From Cyanobacteria bacterium UBA11370 (GTDB lineage Bacteria; Cyanobacteriota; Cyanobacteriia; Cyanobacteriales; Coleofasciculaceae): a DNA stretch of 14,911 nt. The notes under the pieces were generated by a model, which had not been told where the DNA came from, searched no databases, and saw only the letters and a program-made list of their open reading frames with translations. The stretch lies in assembly GCA_003486645.1 (NCBI GenBank), contig DNGI01000020.1:1-14911 (forward strand). The letters are read 5' to 3'. Made by a program: the position numbers and the translations under genes. This document shows positions 1 to 7,197 of the stretch, one piece after another. Every line of letters begins with the position of its first letter. Position 1 is the first letter of the stretch.

Positions 1-29
1 CCTCTCCCCCTCTCCCTCTCTCCATCTCC
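1..29. repeat. CTCTCC-type low-complexity tract inside purM
   Basis: The first 29 bases are almost pure C/T, made of CTCTCC-like units; on the coding minus strand this is a GGAGAG-type purine tract. It is in frame with purM and reads [10 protein letters not shown]. Such simple repeats are usually intergenic in cyanobacteria, so its place inside a housekeeping gene is odd. The window ends within it, so its full length is unknown. Confidence 0.7.
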
Positions 30-626
30 AACAGACTTCTGGACAATTTTCCGTACCAGGCTAAAGCCGTTACTATGAACCCCTTGGCTGGCTAAACCAA
101 TTGCCACATCTCCCCATTGCACCTGAGAGCCATCTAGCATTTTGCTCTTCTCAACAATACCGACACAAAACCCGGCTAGGTCATATTGTCCTGGTTCGTA
201 GAACCCTGGCATTTCCGCTGTCTCTCCTCCCAGTAAGGCACAACCTGCAAGGCGACATCCCTCAGCAATACCCGTCACGACCTGAGCCAGTTGCTCGGAA
301 TTGAGCTTGCCAGTCGCTAAATAATCTAGAAAAAATAATGGCTCTGCGCCACAGGTCAAAACATCGTTGACGCACATCGCTACCAAGTCAATGCCAACAG
401 TGTTATGGCAATTGAGATCTTGAGCCAGTTTGAGCTTTGTGCCCACGCCATCGGTTCCCGATACCAAAATCGGTTCCTCATACCCCGTTGGTAACTGGAA
501 ACAACCACTAAAACCACCTAGTCCACCCACGACTTCTGGTCGGTGTGTGCTGTGTACTAGAGTGCGAATTCGCTCGACAAATGCTCGACCTGCCTCAACA
601 TCAACACCAGCTTCTCGATAATCCAT
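1..626 (-). CDS. purM: phosphoribosylformylglycinamidine cyclo-ligase (AIR synthetase), C-terminus outside window
   Basis: PurM closes the imidazole ring of FGAM with ATP to give AIR, the fifth step of de novo purine synthesis, in the cytosol. The reading from the minus strand starts [16 protein letters not shown], followed by [14 protein letters not shown] (ATP/phosphate binding), [41 protein letters not shown] and [14 protein letters not shown]. These are the hallmark blocks of the family. About 208 residues are present of the usual 340 or so. The start at 626 is chosen because the family begins with MDYxxAGVD. The frame stays open to an ATG at 671 that adds 15 unfamiliar residues and is supplied by the end of the transposon just upstream. 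After RKIV the protein runs into a Gly/Glu/Arg simple-repeat stretch at the window edge instead of the usual sequence, so integrity beyond the window is uncertain. No strong ribosome site precedes the chosen start. Confidence 0.93.
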   Translation of the reverse strand, partial: MDYREAGVDVEAGRAFVERIRTLVHSTHRPEVVGGLGGFSGCFQLPTGYEEPILVSGTDGVGTKLKLAQDLNCHNTVGIDLVAMCVNDVLTCGAEPLFFLDYLATGKLNSEQLAQVVTGIAEGCRLAGCALLGGETAEMPGFYEPGQYDLAGFCVGIVEKSKMLDGSQVQWGDVAIGLASQGVHSNGFSLVRKIVQKSVGDGERERGR

Positions 627-664
627 CCGATCACAGATAACAACAACGATTGCGCTCTCATCCT

Positions 665-699
665 TTGACATCCTCACCGGGCTAAAGCCACGGTGATTC
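665..699 (-). repeat. right end of the IS605-type element: GAAT, bulged hairpin, TCAA
   Basis: On the minus strand GAAT is followed by CACCG, an unpaired T, GGC, a TTTA loop, GCC and CGGTG, then AGGATGTCAA. The tnpB stop codon (684-682) lies inside the hairpin. The CGGTGAGGATGTCAA segment recurs exactly in the second element end at the right edge of the window, which supports TCAA as the boundary. Confidence 0.75.
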
Positions 700-800
700 C
701 AAAGATTGCTCTTTGGGTTTCCTCTTTCTGCGACTCGGCTTACATTGAGGGGTTTCCCCACCAATGCAGAGGTCGATGTCTCCAAAGGCGTGAGTTCCCG
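665..800 (-). ncRNA. candidate omega RNA (TnpB guide RNA) from the tnpB 3' end and right end
   Basis: In characterised IS605-family elements, an RNA made from the 3' part of tnpB plus the right end guides TnpB, with the guide taken from the flank just past the element. Here that RNA would run on the minus strand through the right-end hairpin and pick up a guide from 664 downwards, in the purM leader. The 5' edge given is arbitrary; nothing in the sequence fixes it. This is inferred from the family, and the TnpB frame is currently broken. Confidence 0.35.
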
Positions 801-1936
801 TGTGTCCCACGGTACGTTTGCGTAGCATGGTGAGCGAAGCGAGGCAAAGTGCAATTTCAAGTATGTTGATAGCCGCATTCCAGTCTCGGTCTAAAACAAA
901 CCCACAATGATGACAGCGATGTGTTCTTTGACTCAAAGACTTGTTGACAACTTCCCCACAGTTAGAACAGTTTTGGCTGGTGTAGCGAGGTGGAACAGCT
1001 ACTGTCACTACCCCAAACACTTTGCCAAAATATTCCAACCAACTGCGGAAAGCCGACCATGCGGCATCAGAAATCGACTTAGCCAGTTTCTTGTTTCTGA
1101 CCATATTTGGCACCTGCAAGTCCTCATAGGCAACCAAGTCGTTAGACTGGATCACGCACCTTGCCAACTTCACGGCAAAGTCTTTACGCTGCCTACTTAC
1201 CTTCAGATGCTTTCGACTCAAGCGGTTTGTCGCCTTGGCTCTATTAATCGAGCCTTTTTGAGTTCTAGAAAGTCTCTTGCTCAACCGCTTAAGGGCTTTT
1301 TCAGACTTTCTCAGGTGACGGGGATTTTCGAGAGTTTTCCCATCCGAGTCGGTATAGAAGTGAGTCAAACCCACGTCCAATCCGATATTCTTCTGAGTCG
1401 GTGTTCTTTTCTCAATGCGCTCAACATCAAGACAGAACTGAACGTAGTACCCTTTACTCACGACGGACAACTCGCACTCGTTTAATAGTATCCAACTGGT
1501 AGAAGTGCAAGTCACGGGTTCCCCACATCTTGAAGCTTCCAGCCTTGAACCCATCGGTGAAAACGATAGTTCTTCTGTCCTCCGACAGCTTCCAACCACA
1601 GGTTTTGTATTCTACAGAACCATGCGTTTGATGCTTCTTGAAGCGTGGAAAACCTTTCTTTTTAGTCTTCTTCTTACAGTTGTCGTAAAACCGAGCAATC
1701 GCCGACCAAGCTCGTTCAGCAGAAGCTTGACGAGCCATAGAGTTGAGCTTGTTCGCCCAAGGGAATGTCTGGGCGAGAACTTTGCAATAAGCGCTCAGTT
1801 CATACCGCCCAATTCCTTTATTGTCCATCCAGTATCTGATGCAGGAGTTGCGGACAAAACGTGCAGTACGAATAGCCTCATCCAGCTTTTCGTACTGATG
1901 TTTTTCGCCCTCAAGTTTGGCCTCAAATACCAGCAT
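682..1936 (-). pseudogene. tnpB: TnpB RNA-guided nuclease, interrupted by a one-base frameshift
   Basis: TnpB is the RuvC-type RNA-guided DNA endonuclease carried by IS200/IS605 elements. The first part starts at 1936 (MLVFEAKLEGEKHQYEKLDE) and runs through the N-terminal helices to VRVVRRE, then meets TAA at 1456-1454. The second part is in the +1 frame and continues KGYYVQFCLDVERIEK with no loss of conserved residues. The RuvC residues are all present: Asp in IGLDVGL, Glu in YEDLQVPNM and Asp in [11 protein letters not shown] four-cysteine zinc finger (CSNCG and CHHCG) is also present. Joined, the protein would be about 410 residues, normal for the family. Skipping one T at GAG-T-AAA restores the frame. 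The tail contains [12 protein letters not shown], which looks like an inserted dispersed repeat. The gene ends ESPWL, inside the right-end hairpin. A programmed +1 shift is possible but less likely than simple decay. Confidence 0.88.
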
Positions 1937-1990
1937 TTTACGTCGTAGTGTTTAATATAAATAATTATATCATAGCTACTCCAATCAAGA

Positions 1991-2017
1991 AAAGCCGTCC
2001 TAGAAGGACGGGGCTTT
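1991..2017 (-). repeat. left-end hairpin of the IS605-type element
   Basis: Seven-base arms (CCGTCCT and AGGACGG around a TCT loop) are extended by AAAG/CTTT outer pairs with a two-base bulge. It lies 54 bases upstream of the tnpB start. AAAG at its 5' foot matches the IS608 left guide. The same CCGTCCTTCTAGG core occurs in the second element end near 14900, showing that the two are related. Confidence 0.65.
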
Positions 2018-2030
2018 AAACCCAATTTTT

Positions 2031-2353
2031 CGATGACTGCTTTACAGAAATTTGAGCGAATTAATGTAAAGTTTTATTAAGAAATCCGGAAATTCCCTGA
2101 AAGAGCTAAAACGCCCAAAACCTTGTCTGAGCTTTATTTTCAATTATTTTGTCAATGTAAAGTTTTAATGAGGGAGTGATGAATTCCCAAAGATCCCTGA
2201 TCCCCAAACCAGAAACTTCATGTTACTCTGTGGCAGTTCAATGAAATAGAGCGAACACGAAACGAGTACGATTTTTTTGGCGCATTTAAGTTTTCGTGCA
2301 GCATGACTAGCAACACCAAACCTTGAATCCCAAATGCTTTTGATAACAGACTT
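2031..2353. other. intergenic region between the IS left end and rlpA, with a 14-bp direct repeat
   Basis: No gene is seen here. AATGTAAAGTTTTA occurs twice in direct orientation at 2063-2076 and 2154-2167. CTTTAC (2039-2044) and GTAAAG (2066-2071) form an inverted pair around the first copy. The repeats could be regulator sites for rlpA, whose start lies 186 bases beyond the second copy. I found no convincing -35/-10 pair close to the gene and no strong ribosome site before its ATG. Confidence 0.4.
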
Positions 2354-3454
2354 ATGAATCAACGACTTTGGAGTAGTGTCACCGCTACTCTTCTCACAGC
2401 AGCCCTCGGTACAGTACTATCTAATCCTGCCCAACAAGCTCAGGCAGTTGATCAAAATTCTGAAGGAAATCCTTCTGCAAGCCAGGTGCAGGAATCCCCA
2501 GCGATCGCCCCCCCTGCCTCAGAGCAATCCACCCTTCAAGCCTCAGACGTGGTGAAGGTGGGAGAAATTAAGTCTCCGGCAGCAACCGCCGTGGAAGAAG
2601 AAGAAGTCATTGCCAAGATTCATGCTTATGAATTAGAAGGTCGTCAGGCGGCAACACTCTATGTTCGCAGCATCCCTGTGCTGACATTCCTTGGCTCTAA
2701 TCTCGTCAGTGATAGTGACACCAAAATGGGCGAACCGACTGAAGTCTCCCAGCCCGATCGCCAAAAAACCAATTTGCCGATCTCAGATGCGGTCGAGGGA
2801 ACAGCACAGCCGAGTGTCGGGTTGGCGGGTAGCCAGAGTGAGAATGACGCAGTTTGGCGGGCAACAGCCGTTGCAGCACGACTCAATCAACTCAGTTTAG
2901 ATAACGTAGATGCGGAGGCGATCGCTGTCCGTTGGAATGGGGAATGCAACTGCTATAGCATCCAAGTCAATCAGGAAGAATTAGTCCAAATCAACGAAAA
3001 TACCATCTTGCCCGATACCACCAAAAACCAGGCGGAAGACGCTCTCCAAGCCACCAATCGACTGCGACGCTTGATGGGAGATGCTCCTCCGTTACGAGAA
3101 ATTGAAGGGAAACCCCCAGCGCGGGCGATCGCTCAAGTTGCCCTTGGTCCGATTCGCTTCCAAATTAGTGGGATTGCCTCCTGGTATGGCCCTGGTTTCC
3201 ACGGCAATACCAGCGCAAGCGGCGAACGATACAACCAGAATGACCTCACAGCAGCTCACCGTACCTTACCATTTGGTACCAATGTGCGAGTAACTAACTT
3301 AAATAACGGTAGCTCGGTGATTGTGCGGATTAATGACCGGGGACCTTATTCTAGAGGTCGAATCATTGACCTTTCCGCCGCCGCCGCGAGAGTGCTGGGA
3401 ATGATACAAACGGGTGTTGCACCTGTGAAAATAGAGGTTTTAGAGAATCGGTAG
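2354..3454 (+). CDS. rlpA: septal ring lytic transglycosylase RlpA family protein
   Basis: RlpA proteins are exported enzymes that cleave peptidoglycan glycan strands, preferring strands stripped of peptides, and act at the septum. The N-terminus (MNQRLWSSVTATLLTAALG, then an AQA-V site near residue 32) is a typical Sec signal peptide with no lipobox cysteine. Residues 33-85 are Ser/Pro/Glu-rich linker. A middle region (about 95-235) includes TLYVRSIPVLTFLG and WRATAVAARLNQL, a leader of the kind I associate with cyanobacterial members. The double-psi beta-barrel spans about 272-363 with ASWYGPGFHGNTSASGE, LTAAHRTLPFGT and RINDRGPYSRGRIIDLS. His302 and Asp328 match the catalytic His/Asp pair of Pseudomonas RlpA (spacing 26). 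No SPOR domain is present, so septal targeting must be by another route. It is the only plus-strand gene in the window, convergent with treY. Confidence 0.9.
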   Translation: MNQRLWSSVTATLLTAALGTVLSNPAQQAQAVDQNSEGNPSASQVQESPAIAPPASEQSTLQASDVVKVGEIKSPAATAVEEEEVIAKIHAYELEGRQAATLYVRSIPVLTFLGSNLVSDSDTKMGEPTEVSQPDRQKTNLPISDAVEGTAQPSVGLAGSQSENDAVWRATAVAARLNQLSLDNVDAEAIAVRWNGECNCYSIQVNQEELVQINENTILPDTTKNQAEDALQATNRLRRLMGDAPPLREIEGKPPARAIAQVALGPIRFQISGIASWYGPGFHGNTSASGERYNQNDLTAAHRTLPFGTNVRVTNLNNGSSVIVRINDRGPYSRGRIIDLSAAAARVLGMIQTGVAPVKIEVLENR

Positions 3455-3470
3455 GCTAGTGCTTTAAAGG

Positions 3471-3503
3471 CAGTTCGCGTAGCGTTCTCGCCAAGGAGTA
3501 GGC
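3471..3503. repeat. dispersed palindromic-type repeat (GCGTAGCGTTCTCGCC... GAGTAGGC)
   Basis: The segment downstream of rlpA contains CGCGTAGCGTTCTCGCC and AAGGAGTAGGC, wording that I recognise as typical of short dispersed repeats scattered between cyanobacterial genes. There is no second copy in this window, so the assignment rests on recognition only. Confidence 0.4.
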
Positions 3504-3528
3504 AGGAGGCAGCTATGCTGAAGGGAAG

Positions 3529-3551
3529 AAAGCTTGCTATACAAGCTTTTT
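3529..3551 (+). terminator. rho-independent terminator between rlpA and treY, possibly bidirectional
   Basis: AAAGCTTG and CAAGCTTT form a perfect 8-bp stem around CTATA, ending in a run of T. It lies 75 bases after the rlpA stop. On the minus strand the same stem is followed by CTTCC, a weaker tail, 57 bases after the treY stop, so it may serve both convergent genes. Confidence 0.65.
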
Positions 3552-3607
3552 AACCTTTTTTCAAGGATGGGTTATTTCTGCCGCTGAATTGCCCCCAGGC
3601 GCTAATT

Positions 3608-6424
3608 CTAATTTCCATTCCCATTTGTTGTATTTTCATTAATCAGTAAAGCCACTGGAAAATGTTTGAGAGATTCCCGAATCCATAAGGTATCTTCTCC
3701 CTGAATTTTTTCACCCGTTATTGCATCATGCCACACGGATGATGTGCCAGGGGGTAAAGAAATTCTGGTTTCCTGCCAAACCTGTTCGCCTAGGGGATAT
3801 TCTCCCTCTTTAATCAAAGAAGTCAGGAGTCGGGGTGCAATTGCGATCGCGGTTATATCGCCCCACTTTCTAGCAAACGCAACGATATGTTCTCTCAGGC
3901 TACCAATCACCGTGAGCTTGTGGTAATCGCCCCGTTGAAATACCTCCAAATACTCTCGACGGGCTTGCAAGGCTTTGTAGATCAAAAACAGCTTGATTTG
4001 ACCATTTTCGGGTGTTTTGAGGAGTTCATCTATCAAGGCTAAACTATCAGTTTTAGCTCGTTTTTTAATATCTCTGAGTAGGGTAATCCGTTTTTCAAAA
4101 TCTACCGGACGGCGATTATCGGGATCGACCAAACTCAACTCCCATAGTTCTGTTCCTTGGTAAATATCGGGTACACCGGGAGAGGTAATTTTGAGTAGAG
4201 TTTGAGATAGAGAATTAAAGATCCCGTAATGTTTAATTTTGCGCTGAAAGGGTCGGAATGTCTTCAAAAATTCATTTCGTTTAGAATCTTTAAGTACTCG
4301 TTCAGCAAAACTTATGAAGGCATTTTCATACCCCGTATCAGGTCTTAACCAAGCGGTATGAACCTTAGCTTCTCGGATGGCTTTGATCAGATATTGCTTA
4401 ATCCGATCAACAAAGGCGGGATACTCACTTTCCTCAACCGGAAAAGCACCAATAAGAGTTTGGTAGAACAAATATTCATCATTGGGATCGGGCACATCTA
4501 GACCATCAACACATTCTTTATACCCACCATTAATGTCTTGCCACTTTTTCAGATAACTATCCCATTCGCCGGGAATTTCTGACAAAACATTAAGTCTTGC
4601 TCGGACATCTTCCCCTCGTTTGGTATCATGAGTTGAGGTAGCGCTCATTGCATGAGGCCAGTAAGCCGCGCGGTGTTGATTAAACCCATGAAATTTTTCG
4701 ACTGAAATCCCAAATTGACCCGGATTAGAACCAACTTCATTAAGGGATAAAAGCCTGTTATAAACATACATAACAGTATCTTCTACCCCTTTCGCCATCA
4801 ACGGCCCTGTAAACTGTTGTAATCGCATGACGAAGTAACGCCACTGGTCTTTTTCTTCGTGAGTTAGATGTTCATCAAACTCTAATAAAAGGAATTTTTC
4901 AATAAAGAACAGTTCGTTCAAGAAAACGGGCGTGTTTTCTTTGGCTTTAGCAATGACTTTCTTGATACAGTCTCGGTCAGCTTGAGAAACTCCTTCTGGA
5001 TTAATGTAAGTCCGATAAACGGGAAACATTGCCAAAATTTCGACTAAAGCTCTTTTCAGTCCATAGGTTGTAAAATCACTAGCATATCTATATCGGCTTG
5101 AAAGACGCTTTAATAAATTTGCCAGATTATCGATATCTCCAGCCAAATGTTTGCCGACAATCAGCATTTTCTTTTCATCAATCAGTTCTTGGCAAGACGT
5201 TGAATTTCGAGTAAATTTCTCATAAACAAAATCAAACTTTTGTTGCGTTTGTTCTTGACAACACAATCCATTCACTTGATTTAAAAAATCATAGCCTGTT
5301 GTTCCTTCAATCGGCCAGTTTAGGGGTAAATCTTCGTGGGGTTCGAGAATTTTTTCGACTACAATATACGCATCAGGAGCTTTTTCTCTCAACTTGTACA
5401 AATAGTGTGCGGGGTCGAAAAGACCATCAATATGATCAATTCTCAATCCACCGATCTTTTGCTCGTCAATGAGTTTAAAAATCAGAGTGTGAATGGTTTC
5501 AAATACCCGATCATCTTCTGTTCGTAGAGAAATCAAATCGTTAACGGTGAAAAACCGTCGATAGTTTAGCTCTTCATTCCCGACTTTCCAGTATGACAGT
5601 CGAAAGAATTGTTCAGCAAGTAAATTTTCTAAGAGATTAAAGGTTTCAGCTTGTCCAGGTTTACCATTAAATATTTCAATGTTCTCTGCAATAAAGTCTC
5701 GAATTTCTGAGTTGCTATTCCAGAGTTCCCACAACATCCCTTTGATGAATGTAATTTGGTCATACCGTTCCATCCCTTCTTCTCCTGAAGGAATATATTT
5801 TAGGGCATAAAGAGCGCCCAGAAATTTGACAAAATCGGGATGATTTCTTCCCAAAATTCTGCGTAATCGTCCCAAATCGTAGGTTAAAACTTTAATGTAG
5901 GATTCAATGCGAATGGGAAATTTCAAATCATAGTAATTAATGGTTAATCCTCTTTCGCTGTACTGAAGTTGCAATTCTCCACTTTCCAGACAATCTCCAC
6001 AAAACTTACCTAAAAATGGAGCAAGTACTCGTCCTCGAATATCTTCATACCGATGCTCCCAATTGATATCAAAATAATCCTTATACTGAGAATCATGTCC
6101 ATTTTCTAGAACATCGACTAGCATCTGATTTTGGCTATCAAATGCCATATGATTAGGAACGATATCCTGAATCCATCCCAACCCATACGTCTTCAGTTCT
6201 TCTCCCAGTTCTTCAAATTTTTCTCCTCCCCCCAGTTCGGTATTAATTTGATTAGGATTCACCACATCATACCCGTGATTACTACCCTTCCGTGCTTGAA
6301 AAATTGGGGAAGCATAGAGATCGGAAATTCCCAATTCAGCGAGATAGGGAACGATAAGTTTTGCGGCTTCAAAACCAAAACTTGGGGTAAATTGAATCCT
6401 ATAGGTTGCTGCTGGAATTCGCAT
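3608..6424 (-). CDS. treY: malto-oligosyltrehalose synthase (GH13)
   Basis: TreY isomerises the reducing-end alpha-1,4 bond of a maltodextrin to alpha,alpha-1,1, giving maltooligosyl-trehalose; TreZ then releases trehalose, a compatible solute. The 938-residue protein starts MRIPAATYRIQFTPSFGFE, typical of the family. It has the GH13 motifs in order: DIVPNHM (Asp87), GLRIDHIDGL (Asp330 as the likely nucleophile), VVEKILEP (Glu357 as the acid/base) and TSTHDTKRGEDVRARL (Asp600). PLMAKGVEDTVMYVYNRLLSLNEVG is a TreY signature and ITSPGVPDIYQGTEL closes the catalytic part. Length and motifs indicate an intact enzyme. Upstream, where treZ usually sits, only a tail-like fragment remains. Nine bases before the ATG the leader becomes a CAACCAA heptamer array and no Shine-Dalgarno sequence is visible. 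Confidence 0.95.
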   Translation of the reverse strand: MRIPAATYRIQFTPSFGFEAAKLIVPYLAELGISDLYASPIFQARKGSNHGYDVVNPNQINTELGGGEKFEELGEELKTYGLGWIQDIVPNHMAFDSQNQMLVDVLENGHDSQYKDYFDINWEHRYEDIRGRVLAPFLGKFCGDCLESGELQLQYSERGLTINYYDLKFPIRIESYIKVLTYDLGRLRRILGRNHPDFVKFLGALYALKYIPSGEEGMERYDQITFIKGMLWELWNSNSEIRDFIAENIEIFNGKPGQAETFNLLENLLAEQFFRLSYWKVGNEELNYRRFFTVNDLISLRTEDDRVFETIHTLIFKLIDEQKIGGLRIDHIDGLFDPAHYLYKLREKAPDAYIVVEKILEPHEDLPLNWPIEGTTGYDFLNQVNGLCCQEQTQQKFDFVYEKFTRNSTSCQELIDEKKMLIVGKHLAGDIDNLANLLKRLSSRYRYASDFTTYGLKRALVEILAMFPVYRTYINPEGVSQADRDCIKKVIAKAKENTPVFLNELFFIEKFLLLEFDEHLTHEEKDQWRYFVMRLQQFTGPLMAKGVEDTVMYVYNRLLSLNEVGSNPGQFGISVEKFHGFNQHRAAYWPHAMSATSTHDTKRGEDVRARLNVLSEIPGEWDSYLKKWQDINGGYKECVDGLDVPDPNDEYLFYQTLIGAFPVEESEYPAFVDRIKQYLIKAIREAKVHTAWLRPDTGYENAFISFAERVLKDSKRNEFLKTFRPFQRKIKHYGIFNSLSQTLLKITSPGVPDIYQGTELWELSLVDPDNRRPVDFEKRITLLRDIKKRAKTDSLALIDELLKTPENGQIKLFLIYKALQARREYLEVFQRGDYHKLTVIGSLREHIVAFARKWGDITAIAIAPRLLTSLIKEGEYPLGEQVWQETRISLPPGTSSVWHDAITGEKIQGEDTLWIRESLKHFPVALLINENTTNGNGN

Positions 6425-6433
6425 AATTAGCTA

Positions 6434-6478
6434 TTGGTTGTTGGTTGTTGGTTGTTGGTTGTTGGTTGTTGGTTGTTG
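6434..6478. repeat. heptamer tandem array, six TTGGTTG units
   Basis: Six perfect copies of TTGGTTG (6434-6475) are followed by TTGTT. It is a short tandem repeat of the kind common in filamentous cyanobacteria. On the treY coding strand it reads CAACCAA and ends nine bases before the start codon. The same motif recurs at about 6999-7025 and 10743-10766. Confidence 0.95.
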
Positions 6479-6539
6479 TTTCTTCTCTATCCAACTCCCT
6501 CTGCTTTTTAGTTATTTTTTTGTTCTCTATCAGTCTTGA

Positions 6540-6782
6540 CTAATAGCCATACGAAACAAAACTTAAGGGATTAATTGTTAGCAATTGTTCGGGTTGTAGC
6601 TGTTCAGGTAAGCTAGAGTTAGATCCTAGCTGCTCTCCATTTGATGAATCCAGAATTTTTAGTAAGTTGAGTTGGTGAAGTGGTGGAGAAAATTTTACGG
6701 CATATTTTTCAAAGTTCATGATACAAAAAATTTGACTAAACTGTAAATTCACATTTGCCCTCACCAAGGTAATGACTACCAA
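6540..6782 (-). pseudogene. 3' remnant of treZ (malto-oligosyltrehalose trehalohydrolase)
   Basis: This short frame of about 80 residues ends LPEQLQPEQLLTINPLSFVSYGY, preceded by QIFCIMNFEKYAVKFSPP and KILDSSNGEQLG. The pattern 'CIMNF... LLKILDSS... GS.S.LPE.L....LTINPLSF..Y' matches what I know of the C-terminal beta-domain of TreZ, which ends in a similar LDS...LPE...L.P.SFALY string. Cyanobacterial treZ commonly sits immediately upstream of treY, exactly this position. No catalytic GH13 motif is found in the next 700 bases upstream; a stop lies just before this frame and repeats follow. The frame has only a TTG at its head and is unlikely to be a functional gene. Identification rests on remembered family features, not on an alignment. 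Confidence 0.6.
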
Positions 6783-7079
6783 GTTTCCTGCTTATTGGCG
6801 GCAGTAAACCCCCATTAGGAAGGTGGGATTTGGGATTTTAGAGTTGAGATGGGTTATGAGTTCAAGATCTCAAATCAACAATCGGGGGAGGAATGCCGCG
6901 CCTCCACTTAGATTTACAGAGGAACTCATTATTACTATCGTACACCCTGTAACACCATTAGTAACACCTATTTACAGTTTAACCGCTACATATAGGTAGT
7001 TGTTGGTTGTTGGTTGTTAGTTGTTATACTTCAGGCGGTTATAGATAGTGCTAGTTGCTAATTTCTAATTCCGGATCGC
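6783..7079. repeat. repeat-rich intergenic stretch upstream of the treZ remnant
   Basis: No gene is visible. Contents: GGATTTGGGATTTT (a degenerate copy of the TTTTGGA heptamer at 13570), a GGAGG/CCTCC palindrome around AATGCCGCG (6887-6905), a tandem GTAACACC pair near 6950-6968, and a TTGGTTG heptamer run at about 6999-7025. It looks like a graveyard of small dispersed repeats where the body of treZ would be expected. Confidence 0.55.
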
Positions 7080-7190
7080 TCACTTGCTTGTGCCATCATC
7101 GGAGTATTCAAAGATCGTCTGTTCTCCCTCTACTTTAAAGTCAAAACCAAATGTCCAGCCTTTTCAGGCAAATAGCGAGAGTTAAACACG
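7080..7190 (-). pseudogene. C-terminal remnant of an unidentified gene, frameshifted
   Basis: On the minus strand one frame reads FNSRYLPEKAG and a second, overlapping frame continues GWTFGFDFKVEGEQTIF and EYSDDGTSK before a stop at 7082-7080. The two pieces join smoothly at GCTGG, which suggests one former coding region with a frameshift. I do not recognise the family. The direct repeat copy at 7198-7286 begins directly upstream, so the repeat marks the edge of what survives. Confidence 0.35.
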
Positions 7191-7197
7191 TTATGAC

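Larger units (their letters stand above)
665..2030 (-). mobile_element. tnpB-only IS200/IS605-family element (IS608-like ends)
   Basis: The element carries only tnpB, with no tnpA Y1 transposase in the window, so it would need a transposase from elsewhere to move. Read on the minus strand, the right end has GAAT (699-696), a hairpin with CACCG/CGGTG arms and a bulged T (695-675), and then TCAA ending at 665, ten bases after the hairpin foot. The left end has AAAG before a hairpin with CCGTCCT/AGGACGG arms (1991-2017). AAAG and GAAT guides and a TCAA right cleavage site are the known arrangement of IS608. The right boundary at 665 is well supported. The left boundary is not: no TTAC lies at the expected distance, and the nearest (2069-2066) is about 45 bases from the hairpin. 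The element separates purM from whatever promoter it had. Confidence 0.75.

Noticed and set aside
627..671. Upstream purM start at 671 as the main start
   Set aside because: The added residues are not family-like and begin within the transposon end; kept only as an alternative in the findings.
907..1948. Long plus-strand open frames opposite tnpB (907-1485 and 1505-1948)
   Set aside because: They are antisense to well-supported tnpB sequence, have no recognisable domain and arise from its codon pattern.
6434..7025. CRISPR-like array from repeated heptamers
   Set aside because: The units are directly adjacent with no spacers, so they are simple tandem repeats.
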